Of a DNA stretch of 64,000 nt, positions 1 to 7,574 are shown in pieces. The notes below the pieces were generated by a model, which saw only the letters and a program-made list of their open reading frames with translations, did no database searches and was not told where the DNA came from. Both the position numbers and the translations under genes were made by a program. The DNA is taken from the NCBI GenBank assembly GCA_021773075.1, contig JAJFKT010000035.1, positions 310,001 to 374,000 on the forward strand, read 5' to 3'. This DNA comes from Woeseiaceae bacterium. GTDB lineage: Bacteria; Pseudomonadota; Gammaproteobacteria; Steroidobacterales; Woeseiaceae. Positions within the stretch are counted from its first letter, which is position 1. Every line of letters begins with the position of its first letter.

Positions 1-38
1 AATGGTTTTTTACCGATCTGGACTCAATTCAAAGCGCA

Positions 39-1241
39 ATGGACTCGCCGGTTTACTACATAATTGTCGCGATGATGTTCGCCAGCTTCACGCTGTCGGT
101 CATATTCTTTCTGGCATGGAAGACGCAGGGCGAGAAGCCCTATGCATTGAGCTGGTCGATTAGTTTTCTTGCTGCTTTTTTTCAGTGGTTTTTCAATCTC
201 CAAAGTGACTGGTTTTCCGTGCACGAGACCTACTGGTTGACCGTTAATGCATTGACGATGGTCCTGATTACTTTGGGTATTCGAGGGCACTGTCAGCGAA
301 CTAACTGTGTGCGCTTTCCTGCAAATCTATGGCCCTACGCCGGCGTTGTGTATGCCGGAATTGTCTGGACTACGGTCGTGGAACCACATGTTGGAGTAAG
401 CATGGCTATTGTGCCTGCGACTGCGTGCGTAACGCTGTTTCTGTCGGCGCTGATGATCATTCGCCACAGGGATGTTTCACGGCCGGCCGAGTGGGCAGCA
501 GCATCGAGCATGGTGTTATTCGGTGCTACGCAGGGTATCGCGGCAGGAATGGCATTGATGCAGGGCTCCGGCGGCGATGCCGACTATCAAAATCTGTACG
601 TACACTACAATTTTCTAACCTTGCCGTCCGGCTATATGGCGACCGGTATGTTCGTCATATTCATGCTGGCCTCAGACCTATCGGAACAGATGAAAGATAT
701 TGCGGTTAGGGATCAACTAACGGGCGTGCTGAATCGTCGCGGACTTGCCGAGCACGGCGCTGCTGCATATGCGAACGCTCGTCGAAACGAGACGCCATTG
801 ACGGTTATCCTAACTGACATCGATCGGTTCAAAATCATCAACGATGATTTTGGTCACACCAGCGGCGACAAAGCTCTGGTGCATTTTTCCGAGTTGCTCA
901 TAGAAGGGCGACGAGCTGAGGACATTCTCGCACGCATCGGCGGTGAAGAGTTCGCCCTGGTTCTGCGAGGCACGAATTTACAGGATGCTTTGCGGATGGC
1001 CGATGATTTGCGGATCAAAATCGAAGCCACACCGATTTCTATGGACGGCGTGCAAACGTGTATGACCGCTAGCTTCGGTGTCGCCACGCTGTCAGAAACA
1101 GACGAAAACCTGGCCGATACAATTACCCGTGCGGATCGCGCGCTTTACCGCTCCAAGCGGGCGGGCAGAAATCAGGTTGATCTTGAGTCTTCGCAAATGA
1201 TGCTGGCCCTGGATGGATCGCTGAAACCGCTGACCGCATAG
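39..1241 (+). CDS. Membrane-anchored GGDEF diguanylate cyclase
   Basis: Predicted to make cyclic di-GMP from two GTP at the inner membrane. The N-terminal 210 or so residues are hydrophobic, with about six membrane segments and no recognised sensor domain. They are followed by a GGDEF domain from about residue 220. The active-site motif is GGEEF at 301-305, with the metal-binding aspartate in LTDIDRF around 259-265. An inhibitory I-site RxxD (RAED, 292-295) lies exactly five residues before it, so product feedback inhibition is expected. No EAL domain is present. The reading frame is open to the left edge of the window and no Shine-Dalgarno precedes the ATG at 39, so the true start may lie upstream. 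It is followed after 48 bases by a racemase gene with no obvious functional link. Confidence 0.92.
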   Translation: MDSPVYYIIVAMMFASFTLSVIFFLAWKTQGEKPYALSWSISFLAAFFQWFFNLQSDWFSVHETYWLTVNALTMVLITLGIRGHCQRTNCVRFPANLWPYAGVVYAGIVWTTVVEPHVGVSMAIVPATACVTLFLSALMIIRHRDVSRPAEWAAASSMVLFGATQGIAAGMALMQGSGGDADYQNLYVHYNFLTLPSGYMATGMFVIFMLASDLSEQMKDIAVRDQLTGVLNRRGLAEHGAAAYANARRNETPLTVILTDIDRFKIINDDFGHTSGDKALVHFSELLIEGRRAEDILARIGGEEFALVLRGTNLQDALRMADDLRIKIEATPISMDGVQTCMTASFGVATLSETDENLADTITRADRALYRSKRAGRNQVDLESSQMMLALDGSLKPLTA

Positions 1242-1289
1242 ACCAACCGGTGTAAGATGTTCGCCGCATTCAGCATGAGCGGCTCATTG

Positions 1290-1997
1290 ATGGCGGAGCA
1301 AGACAGAACCGTAGGAATTATCGGCGGCATGGGGCCTGAGGCTACTGTCGACTTTATGTTGCGCGTGATAAAGGCAACCCCGGCCAAATCAGACCAGGAT
1401 CACGTGCGAACAATCGTGGATAACAACCCACACATTCCAAGTCGCCAAATGGCCATGCGTGGTGAGGGTCCGAATCCCGGGCCTGTTCTTGCCGAGGTCG
1501 CGGTGCACCTCGAGTCGATGGGCGCAGAATTTCTCGTCATGCCCTGCAACCTGGCACACGCGTGGCAAAGCGATATTGAAGCCGCGATCAACATTCCATT
1601 CATCAGCATCGTTGACGAGTCTGTTTCCTCGGCGATATCTCGCAGCGAGGAAGGCAGTGCTGTCGGACTAATGACGACACCGGGATGTTTTGCGGCCGGC
1701 CTGTACCAGAAGGCGCTCGCAGATGTGAATCGTCCGGTGATCACACAAACACCGGATGAACTTTCCGAGGCGATGGCGCACGTTGAGCAGATAAAGCTCG
1801 GTAACAAGTCGGCCAAGGTCGCCGATGGGTTGAGAAGTCTTGCAAATAAACTGGTCGCTCGCGGGGCGCGCATCTTGATAGCCGCCTGCACAGAATTCCC
1901 ATTGCTGCTCGACGAGTCGATGTTTGACGTTACGTTCGTATCGTCCACCGATGTCCTCGCAAAAAAGACCGTTGCGCTTGCTAAATCCGAATCATGA
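1290..1997 (+). CDS. Aspartate/glutamate racemase family protein
   Basis: Cofactor-independent two-cysteine racemase of the Asp/Glu/hydantoin racemase superfamily. With the start at 1290 the protein has 235 residues. The N-terminal GGMGPEAT motif is typical of aspartate racemases. Both catalytic cysteines are present: MPCNLAH (C86) and AACTEFP (C200). In-frame alternatives are ATG at 1257 and 1275; 1290 is preferred because family homology begins right after it, but the ribosome site is weak for all three. It lies 19 bases before a PLP-dependent D-cysteine desulfhydrase/cysteate lyase homologue, so the pair is probably co-transcribed. That suggests interconversion and then breakdown of a D/L amino acid. 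The exact substrate cannot be read from the sequence. Confidence 0.85.
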   Translation: MAEQDRTVGIIGGMGPEATVDFMLRVIKATPAKSDQDHVRTIVDNNPHIPSRQMAMRGEGPNPGPVLAEVAVHLESMGAEFLVMPCNLAHAWQSDIEAAINIPFISIVDESVSSAISRSEEGSAVGLMTTPGCFAAGLYQKALADVNRPVITQTPDELSEAMAHVEQIKLGNKSAKVADGLRSLANKLVARGARILIAACTEFPLLLDESMFDVTFVSSTDVLAKKTVALAKSES

Positions 1998-2016
1998 AAT
2001 CGAAAAGGCCTAAATC

Positions 2017-3015
2017 ATGCAGTTGTCCCGTTTTCCCCGCGTATCGTTAGCACACCTACCCACACCGCTGGAGCACATGCCGCGTTTGAGCGAGCATCTT
2101 GGCGGGCCGGATATTTTCGTCAAGCGCGATGATTGCACTGGGCTGGCTACTGGCGGCAACAAGACGCGAAAGCTGGAATTTTCGATGGGCGAGGCCGTTC
2201 AGAAAGGCGCTGATACCATCATCACGGTTGGTGCGATTCAGTCGAACCATGTTCGTCAAACCGCGGCGGCGGCCTGCAAGCTGGGTATGAAGTGCGAGGT
2301 TTTGCTTGAGCACCGGGTGGGCGAGCCGAGCGAGACCTACACAACATCGGGTAATGTTTTTCTTGACCGGGTCTTCGGTGCAAACTTGCGAGAATATCCC
2401 GGTGGCACAGACTTTGAGACTGAGATGCAGGCAGTTACGAGAGAGATTGCTGACGGTGGAGGTATGCCATACGTTGTCCCCGGTGGTGCGTCGAATCCAG
2501 TTGGGGCGCTGGGCTACGTTGGCTGCGGAATTGAGTTACTCGAACAGTTCGGTGAACAGGACCTGCAGGTTGATCATATTGTGTCGGCGACTGGTAGCGC
2601 GGGAACGCATGCGGGCCTCGTCGTCGGCCTGCGCGGTAGCGGCAGTGATCTCCCAATACTGGGCTTCGGCGTCAATGCGCCGCAGGACGTTCAGGAGGAA
2701 CGCGTCTACAAGCTGGCCCTTGCTACGGCAGAGCTCGTGGGTGCACCGGACTGTGTCAGTCGTGACGATATTATTGCGGACTGTAACTACATTGGACCTG
2801 GCTACGGTCAGACAACGGAATCAATGAATGAGGCGATATTGATGCTCGCTCGTCTTGAAGGCCTGTTGTTCGATCCGGTATACAGCGGCAAGGCGCTAGC
2901 CGGAATGATCGACTATATTCGAAAAGGCCACTTCACAGCCGGACAGAAAATTGTGTTCTTGCACACAGGTGGTTCAGCCGGACTGTTCGCCTATGCAGAT
3001 GCGCTCACTCTGTAA
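2017..3015 (+). CDS. PLP-dependent D-cysteine desulfhydrase / L-cysteate sulfo-lyase family
   Basis: Fold-type II PLP enzyme of the ACC deaminase/D-cysteine desulfhydrase family, 332 residues, the usual length. The PLP-lysine motif GGNKTRKLE is at 47-55 (Lys49), followed by the QSNHVRQTAA cofactor-binding segment near residue 77. The glycine-rich GSAGTHAG loop near 192 is where the PLP phosphate binds. The N-terminus (LSRFPRVSLAHLPTPLE) and the KRDDCTGLATGGNK block resemble what I recall of L-cysteate sulfo-lyase (CuyA) as well as DcyD. Both reactions release pyruvate and ammonia, with sulfide or sulfite as the other product. The upstream racemase would fit use of either enantiomer. Family assignment is firm; the choice of substrate is inference. 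Confidence 0.85.
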   Translation: MQLSRFPRVSLAHLPTPLEHMPRLSEHLGGPDIFVKRDDCTGLATGGNKTRKLEFSMGEAVQKGADTIITVGAIQSNHVRQTAAAACKLGMKCEVLLEHRVGEPSETYTTSGNVFLDRVFGANLREYPGGTDFETEMQAVTREIADGGGMPYVVPGGASNPVGALGYVGCGIELLEQFGEQDLQVDHIVSATGSAGTHAGLVVGLRGSGSDLPILGFGVNAPQDVQEERVYKLALATAELVGAPDCVSRDDIIADCNYIGPGYGQTTESMNEAILMLARLEGLLFDPVYSGKALAGMIDYIRKGHFTAGQKIVFLHTGGSAGLFAYADALTL

Positions 3016-3020
3016 ATTTG

Positions 3021-3128
3021 ATGGCAGCATACGTCGCTCTATTGCGTGGCATCAACGTCGGCGGCAACGAAATCCTGCCGATGAAAATCCTTACACGGCG
3101 GATAACGTTGACTCGAAATTTCCGTTGA
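3021..3128 (+). pseudogene. N-terminal remnant of a DUF1697 protein
   Basis: An ATG at 3021 opens a 35-codon frame beginning MAAYVALLRGINVGG, then NEILPM. This is the highly characteristic N-terminus of DUF1697 proteins, which are normally about 170-180 residues. After the LPM block the frame loses similarity and stops at 3126-3128. No DUF1697 continuation is apparent in the remaining 35 bases before the convergent DUF547 gene ends. It is therefore read as a decayed gene, truncated by deletion. It sits five bases after the cysteate-lyase-like gene. Confidence 0.7.
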
Positions 3129-3163
3129 ATTGGCGAAATCGAGGGCTTGCTCGCGAACCGTTA

Positions 3164-4042
3164 TTAGTGGCTGGAGTTAATATCCCAGTCGTAGTCGCGA
3201 AACTCTATTTCGTAGTCTCCTGCCTGAGCAATATCAGCAGTCAGACTCGAAGCCGCGTATTGAGAAACGTAGGCTAGAAGCCCGTGTTCCGCCGGTTTTC
3301 CGTCGATTCTGAGCGCATGAGTAAAGTCGTTCTCATACCATTTGAATATCGTCGACAGGTAAACAGTTTCTTCCTCGTGATCAACGGAGACATTCGTCGC
3401 GTCATTGATAAAGTCGACAGTTGCTTCTGCTAGCAAGGTCTCCAGGTCTTCGCCTACCGGCAGCTCCGGCCTTGCGATAGGACAGCTTTCGCTGGCGCAA
3501 TTTAGAAAAAAGTGAATTCGAGGGTCCTTGAAGTTCTCACGTATCTCAGTGGTCTCAACTTTCAGCAGGCTCATGTATTTTCCGCCGAATGCAAATCGTT
3601 GCCGGTAGAAAAATCCAAGTCCCGTTACGGCTTCCAACGGTGCCTTGACGTCCGTAACGCTTGCAATTGGCCAATGATCGAGAACTGACTTAATGACATA
3701 CGCGTTGTAAGCGTACATCCAGTACGCGAGTTCGTCGTTTCGATTGGGAAATCGTTCCGGCGAGTTGTGTGGGCTGAATTGGGCCACTGCCGCCAGATAG
3801 GAATCAAGTTGCTCTCTGGATGCCGAAAAGCTGTGCCAGCGCTCATAGTCGGTACGACCATCGGCGGAAACATAGGTTTGCAGTAGTTGCTCGAAGCTGT
3901 CGTGCGCGAAGCTCTCAACCGGAAAACCAATCGGCAACGGTGCATCAATGATCACTTTGCGAGGGCGATTGACCACCAGGAATACCGTTGCCGCGGCAAG
4001 CAGCAAAAAGACGAGGCCCAGCGATATAGTCGTTTTTGTCAT
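3164..4042 (-). CDS. DUF547 domain-containing membrane-anchored protein
   Basis: 292 residues with one N-terminal hydrophobic segment (about 6-24, FLLLAAATVFLVV) that is a signal anchor or uncleaved signal. A DUF547 domain follows. Recognisable blocks are YERWHSF, the ELAYWMYAYNAYVIKSVLDHWP region (about 110-131), and PRIHFFLNCASESCPIARPE with three cysteines around 180-190. The catalytic role of DUF547 is not established to my knowledge; the fold is sometimes grouped with papain-like or transglutaminase-like proteins. It is transcribed alone and divergently from the ABC transporter at 4142. It probably acts in the periplasm. Confidence 0.85.
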   Translation of the reverse strand: MTKTTISLGLVFLLLAAATVFLVVNRPRKVIIDAPLPIGFPVESFAHDSFEQLLQTYVSADGRTDYERWHSFSASREQLDSYLAAVAQFSPHNSPERFPNRNDELAYWMYAYNAYVIKSVLDHWPIASVTDVKAPLEAVTGLGFFYRQRFAFGGKYMSLLKVETTEIRENFKDPRIHFFLNCASESCPIARPELPVGEDLETLLAEATVDFINDATNVSVDHEEETVYLSTIFKWYENDFTHALRIDGKPAEHGLLAYVSQYAASSLTADIAQAGDYEIEFRDYDWDINSSH

Positions 4043-4141
4043 AGTTTAATAAAGACCGGCGCAATAGAGATTGTATTACGACGTTCATCGCTTTTGATAC
4101 CGGGCATGCGCAAGCGTTAAAAGCGACGTATCATTGCGCCG

Positions 4142-5065
4142 ATGCGCTCAGTGATCTCTATCAACGGTCTCACTAAAACCTATGCCGGTGGCTTTCAGGC
4201 CCTAAAAAACGTCAGTTTGGATATTACGCGTGGCGAGATCTTTGCGTTGCTCGGCCCCAATGGTGCGGGAAAAACAACCCTGATCAACGTTATCTGCGGC
4301 ATTGTTAACCCCAGCTCAGGTGAAGTGCTGGTCGATGGATACGACATTACTACAGAATACCGACGTACTCGGTCAAAGATTGGCCTGGTTCCGCAGGAGT
4401 TGGCGTCCGAGTCGTTCGAAACGGTCTGGAATACCTGCCGATTCAGTCGTGGGCTGTACGGCAAGCCAGCGGATCCGGCGTATGTCGAGAAGGTTTTGAA
4501 GTCTCTCTCGCTTTGGGACAAAAAAGACACGATCAGTATGCAATTGTCAGGTGGCATGAAACGCCGCGTCCTCATTGCCAAGGCGCTTGCTCACGAGCCT
4601 GAGGTTTTGTTCCTCGATGAGCCAACGGCTGGGGTTGATGTTGAGCTGCGACAGGACATGTGGAATGTGGTCGCAGAGTTGCGCGAGAAGGGCGTGACAG
4701 TAATTTTGACGACGCATTATATTGAGGAGGCCGAACAGCTGGCTGACCGCGTTGGCGTGATCAATCATGGTGAGATCGTTCTCATCGAAGACAAAGACAA
4801 GTTAATGCGAGATCTCGGCAAGAAACAGCTGGTCCTGCACTTGCAGGAACCGCTCGCCAGCGTGCCATCGCAGTTGGCGGACTATCATCTTGAATTAAGC
4901 GAAGATCAGCAAGAGCTAACGTTCACCTACGATACGCAGAGGAACAGCACTGGCATCACGGCCCTTTTGGGTGAGCTGCGTAGCGCCGGTATTCATTTCA
5001 ATGATTTGCAAACGACACAAAGCTCGCTTGAAGATATTTTTGTCGATCTGGTGAACAAATACTGA
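4142..5065 (+). CDS. ABC-2 type exporter, ATP-binding protein
   Basis: Cytoplasmic ATPase of a two-gene ABC-2 exporter (DrrA/NodI/CcmA-like class). Walker [10 protein letters not shown] is at 38-46, the Q-loop VPQE at 83-86, the signature LSGGMKRR at 135-142, Walker B LFLDEP at 156-161 and a switch histidine in [12 protein letters not shown]-terminal extension of about 90 residues is typical of this subclass. The TGATG junction with the permease gene overlaps by one base, so translational coupling is likely. The substrate is unknown; drugs, polysaccharides or lipids are all handled by relatives. Confidence 0.93.
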   Translation: MRSVISINGLTKTYAGGFQALKNVSLDITRGEIFALLGPNGAGKTTLINVICGIVNPSSGEVLVDGYDITTEYRRTRSKIGLVPQELASESFETVWNTCRFSRGLYGKPADPAYVEKVLKSLSLWDKKDTISMQLSGGMKRRVLIAKALAHEPEVLFLDEPTAGVDVELRQDMWNVVAELREKGVTVILTTHYIEEAEQLADRVGVINHGEIVLIEDKDKLMRDLGKKQLVLHLQEPLASVPSQLADYHLELSEDQQELTFTYDTQRNSTGITALLGELRSAGIHFNDLQTTQSSLEDIFVDLVNKY

Positions 5066-5826
5066 TGAACTTCTACGCCATCAAAGCGATTTACCAGTAC
5101 GAAATGGCACGCATGTTCCGTACAGCAGTGCAAAGCATTGTGGCGCCCGTGCTATCGACATCGCTTTACTTCGTGATTTTTGGTTCCGCCATAGGATCGC
5201 GAATTACGGAAATTGACGGTGTGAGCTACGGTTCGTTCATTGTTCCTGGCCTCATTATGCTGTCCATAATGACGGAGAGCATTTCGAATTCATCGTTCGC
5301 AATTTATTTTCCGAAATTTACCGGGACAATTTATGAAGTACTGTCGGCACCGGTTTCCTACGGTGAGGTATTGCTCGGCTACGTTGGCGCGGCGGCGACC
5401 AAATCTGTAATCATTGGCCTGATTATTCTGGCAACGGCGAGTCTGTTCGTAGATCTTCAAATTGCGCACCCATTTGTAATGGTTGCCTTCTTGTTACTGA
5501 CCTGTATTTCATTCTGTTTATTCGGCTTTATTCTCGGCATCTGGGCAACAGGCTGGGAAAAACTGACGATCGTGCCGACGCTCATTGTCATGCCGCTGAC
5601 GTTTCTCGGTGGGACGTTTTATTCCATCAGCATGTTGCCGCCAGCCTGGCAGACCGTGAGTTTGTTTAATCCTGTTGTTTACCTGATTAGTGGTTTTCGC
5701 TGGAGTTTCTACGGTAATGCCGATGTGAGTGTTGGTCTTAGTCTGGGTATGACAGTCGGATTTTTACTCGCATGCCTGCTTACGGTCCGTTGGATATTCA
5801 AGACGGGTTATCGACTAAGAAGCTGA
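5065..5826 (+). CDS. ABC-2 type exporter, permease protein
   Basis: 253-residue integral membrane partner of the preceding ATPase, with about six transmembrane segments. The conserved ABC-2 motif near the C-terminus ([23 protein letters not shown] split around residues 191-212) is clear. The segment [20 protein letters not shown] (about 85-104) matches the cytoplasmic coupling region of the NodJ/YadH-like family. The start overlaps the stop of the ATPase gene. The pair is complete as a half-size exporter that would work as a dimer. The following MFS gene begins nine bases after its stop and could share the transcript. Confidence 0.92.
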   Translation: MNFYAIKAIYQYEMARMFRTAVQSIVAPVLSTSLYFVIFGSAIGSRITEIDGVSYGSFIVPGLIMLSIMTESISNSSFAIYFPKFTGTIYEVLSAPVSYGEVLLGYVGAAATKSVIIGLIILATASLFVDLQIAHPFVMVAFLLLTCISFCLFGFILGIWATGWEKLTIVPTLIVMPLTFLGGTFYSISMLPPAWQTVSLFNPVVYLISGFRWSFYGNADVSVGLSLGMTVGFLLACLLTVRWIFKTGYRLRS

Positions 5827-5834
5827 GAGTTTCT

Positions 5835-7574
5835 ATGCGACGAATCATGCTAATGCTCGCGCTTGTAGTGGCGGGCGAACTCGTCTTCGGCTTGCCATTT
5901 AATGTTCCACGATTCTTTCGGCCGACCATGCTGGACGTTTTCGTGCTGACCAATACAGAACTGGGCGATATGTTTGCGGTATACGGTATCGCCGCCATGA
6001 TCGCCTATTTTCCCGGTGGAGCTGTGGCGGATCATTTCTCTGCGCGATCACTAATGGTTGCATCCTTGCTGGCAACCGCTGCCGGTGGCCTTTACATGGC
6101 TACCTTGCCGGGCGCCATCGGAATGCGGATTCTCTACGGATATTGGGGCATAACTACGATTTTTCTTTTCTGGGGTGCCTTGATACGTGCGACGCGGGAC
6201 TGGGGTGGAGAGAATGCACAAGGCGCTGCTTTTGGGATTCTGGAGGGTGGACGAGGTCTCGTTGCCGCTTCAGCCGCCACGTTTGGCGTTATCGTGCTCG
6301 CGAATTATTTGCCGGACAACGTGCGACTGGCAACGGTCGATGAGCGTGCGGCGGCATTTCGTACGGTTGTCCTGCTTTATACGCTGGTTACGGCACTGGC
6401 GGGTGTATTCGCCTGGTTTGCTATTCCCGCATCCAAGCTAGCCAGTGAGGTCGAGTTTAGTCCGCTAAGGGGTATGGGGATCGTGATTCGATGCCCAATC
6501 GTCTGGGCGCAGGCCGCGATTATTCTCTGTGCGTATTGTTGTTACAAGGGTCTCGACAACTACTCGCTTTATGCGGTGCAGGTGCTTGGAATGGACCAGG
6601 TAGAAGGTGCCCGACTGGCTTCATACGGGGCTTGGACCCGGCCAGTCGCAGCTGTTTTGGCCGGGCTGATCGCCGACCGCTTCAACGCGACGCGCTCGAT
6701 TGGCGTGATGTTTATCATGCTAGGCCTCTGCTACGGGGTTTGGTCGCTATCGGCCCCGACAGGTTCTGGCACGATGATCATCTACGCCAATTTCTTCGCA
6801 ACCTATATTGGCGTTTACGCGCTGCGTGGCGTTTACTTTGCATTGCTCGAAGACAGCCAAACCCCGAGGTTTCTTACAGGAGCTTCGGTAGGCATGATTT
6901 CACTGGTTGGTTTCGCACCCGATGTGTTCTTTGGCCCAATTTCCGGCCGCATTCTGGATGCCAATCCCGGCATCGTTGGTCATCAGAATTACTTCCTGTT
7001 TCTTGCCAGCATTACTATAGTAGGGCTGCTCTTCGTCGCCTGGCTTACGTTCCTGCATCGATTTGGCGGCGAAAAGCTCTGGAAACTCAGTGAGCAAACC
7101 CGAAATAAATCACGGCAAAGGTGGTCTATTACTGATATGAATCAGAAATCAACATTACGAGAACAACTACGCCGAAATGCGGTAGCCCTAATCAGTCTCA
7201 CTATTGCTTTGGCAAGCCTTGGCTATAATACATGGCGAAATGAGGCCAGCGAACAGAATCGGAATCAGCGCCTGGTATCCATTGAGCTGCTCTCAATGCT
7301 CGGAGATCTACAACAAGCAACGCTGGACTGCCACTACGGCGAGTCAATCGATTGTCCGGCGACCCTTCGGCGCGGATGGACGAAGGTCCTGACTATTCGC
7401 GATCTCTCTCTCGTCTCCTCGGGCTCAATTCCTGAGTCGGCAGATGCTTTATTCGAGATATGGCGCGCAGATAGCGCTCATCTGGGCAAGGCGGACGCGA
7501 CTGAAAAGAGAATTATCGAGGCGTTGGAAGCCGTTCGTCGTGACACGCACGACGTTCTTGTAAATCTAGACTAA
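5835..7574 (+). CDS. MFS transporter with fused C-terminal single-TM domain
   Basis: Residues 1 to about 425 form a 12-helix major facilitator of unknown substrate. It has a helix 2-3 loop (FPGGAVADHFSARSL) close to the usual G-x3-D-x2-R-x-S pattern, and a second-half repeat LAGLIADRFNATRS. The frame then runs without a stop into about 145 further residues that begin MNQKSTLREQLRRN. These contain one membrane segment (VALISLTIALASLGYNTW) and a soluble tail with two cysteines. That tail looks like a separate small membrane protein family. An internal ATG at 7137 has AAAGGTGG twelve bases upstream, so it may also be translated alone. ATG 5835 is preferred over 5772 because the earlier start lies inside the ABC permease gene. 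It converges with the nuclease gene, overlapping it by four bases. Confidence 0.8.
   Translation: MRRIMLMLALVVAGELVFGLPFNVPRFFRPTMLDVFVLTNTELGDMFAVYGIAAMIAYFPGGAVADHFSARSLMVASLLATAAGGLYMATLPGAIGMRILYGYWGITTIFLFWGALIRATRDWGGENAQGAAFGILEGGRGLVAASAATFGVIVLANYLPDNVRLATVDERAAAFRTVVLLYTLVTALAGVFAWFAIPASKLASEVEFSPLRGMGIVIRCPIVWAQAAIILCAYCCYKGLDNYSLYAVQVLGMDQVEGARLASYGAWTRPVAAVLAGLIADRFNATRSIGVMFIMLGLCYGVWSLSAPTGSGTMIIYANFFATYIGVYALRGVYFALLEDSQTPRFLTGASVGMISLVGFAPDVFFGPISGRILDANPGIVGHQNYFLFLASITIVGLLFVAWLTFLHRFGGEKLWKLSEQTRNKSRQRWSITDMNQKSTLREQLRRNAVALISLTIALASLGYNTWRNEASEQNRNQRLVSIELLSMLGDLQQATLDCHYGESIDCPATLRRGWTKVLTIRDLSLVSSGSIPESADALFEIWRADSAHLGKADATEKRIIEALEAVRRDTHDVLVNLD

Noticed and set aside
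5772..5834. Upstream ATG (5772) as the MFS start
   Set aside because: It lies inside the ABC permease gene and adds no membrane or signal features; ATG 5835 directly precedes the first transporter helix.
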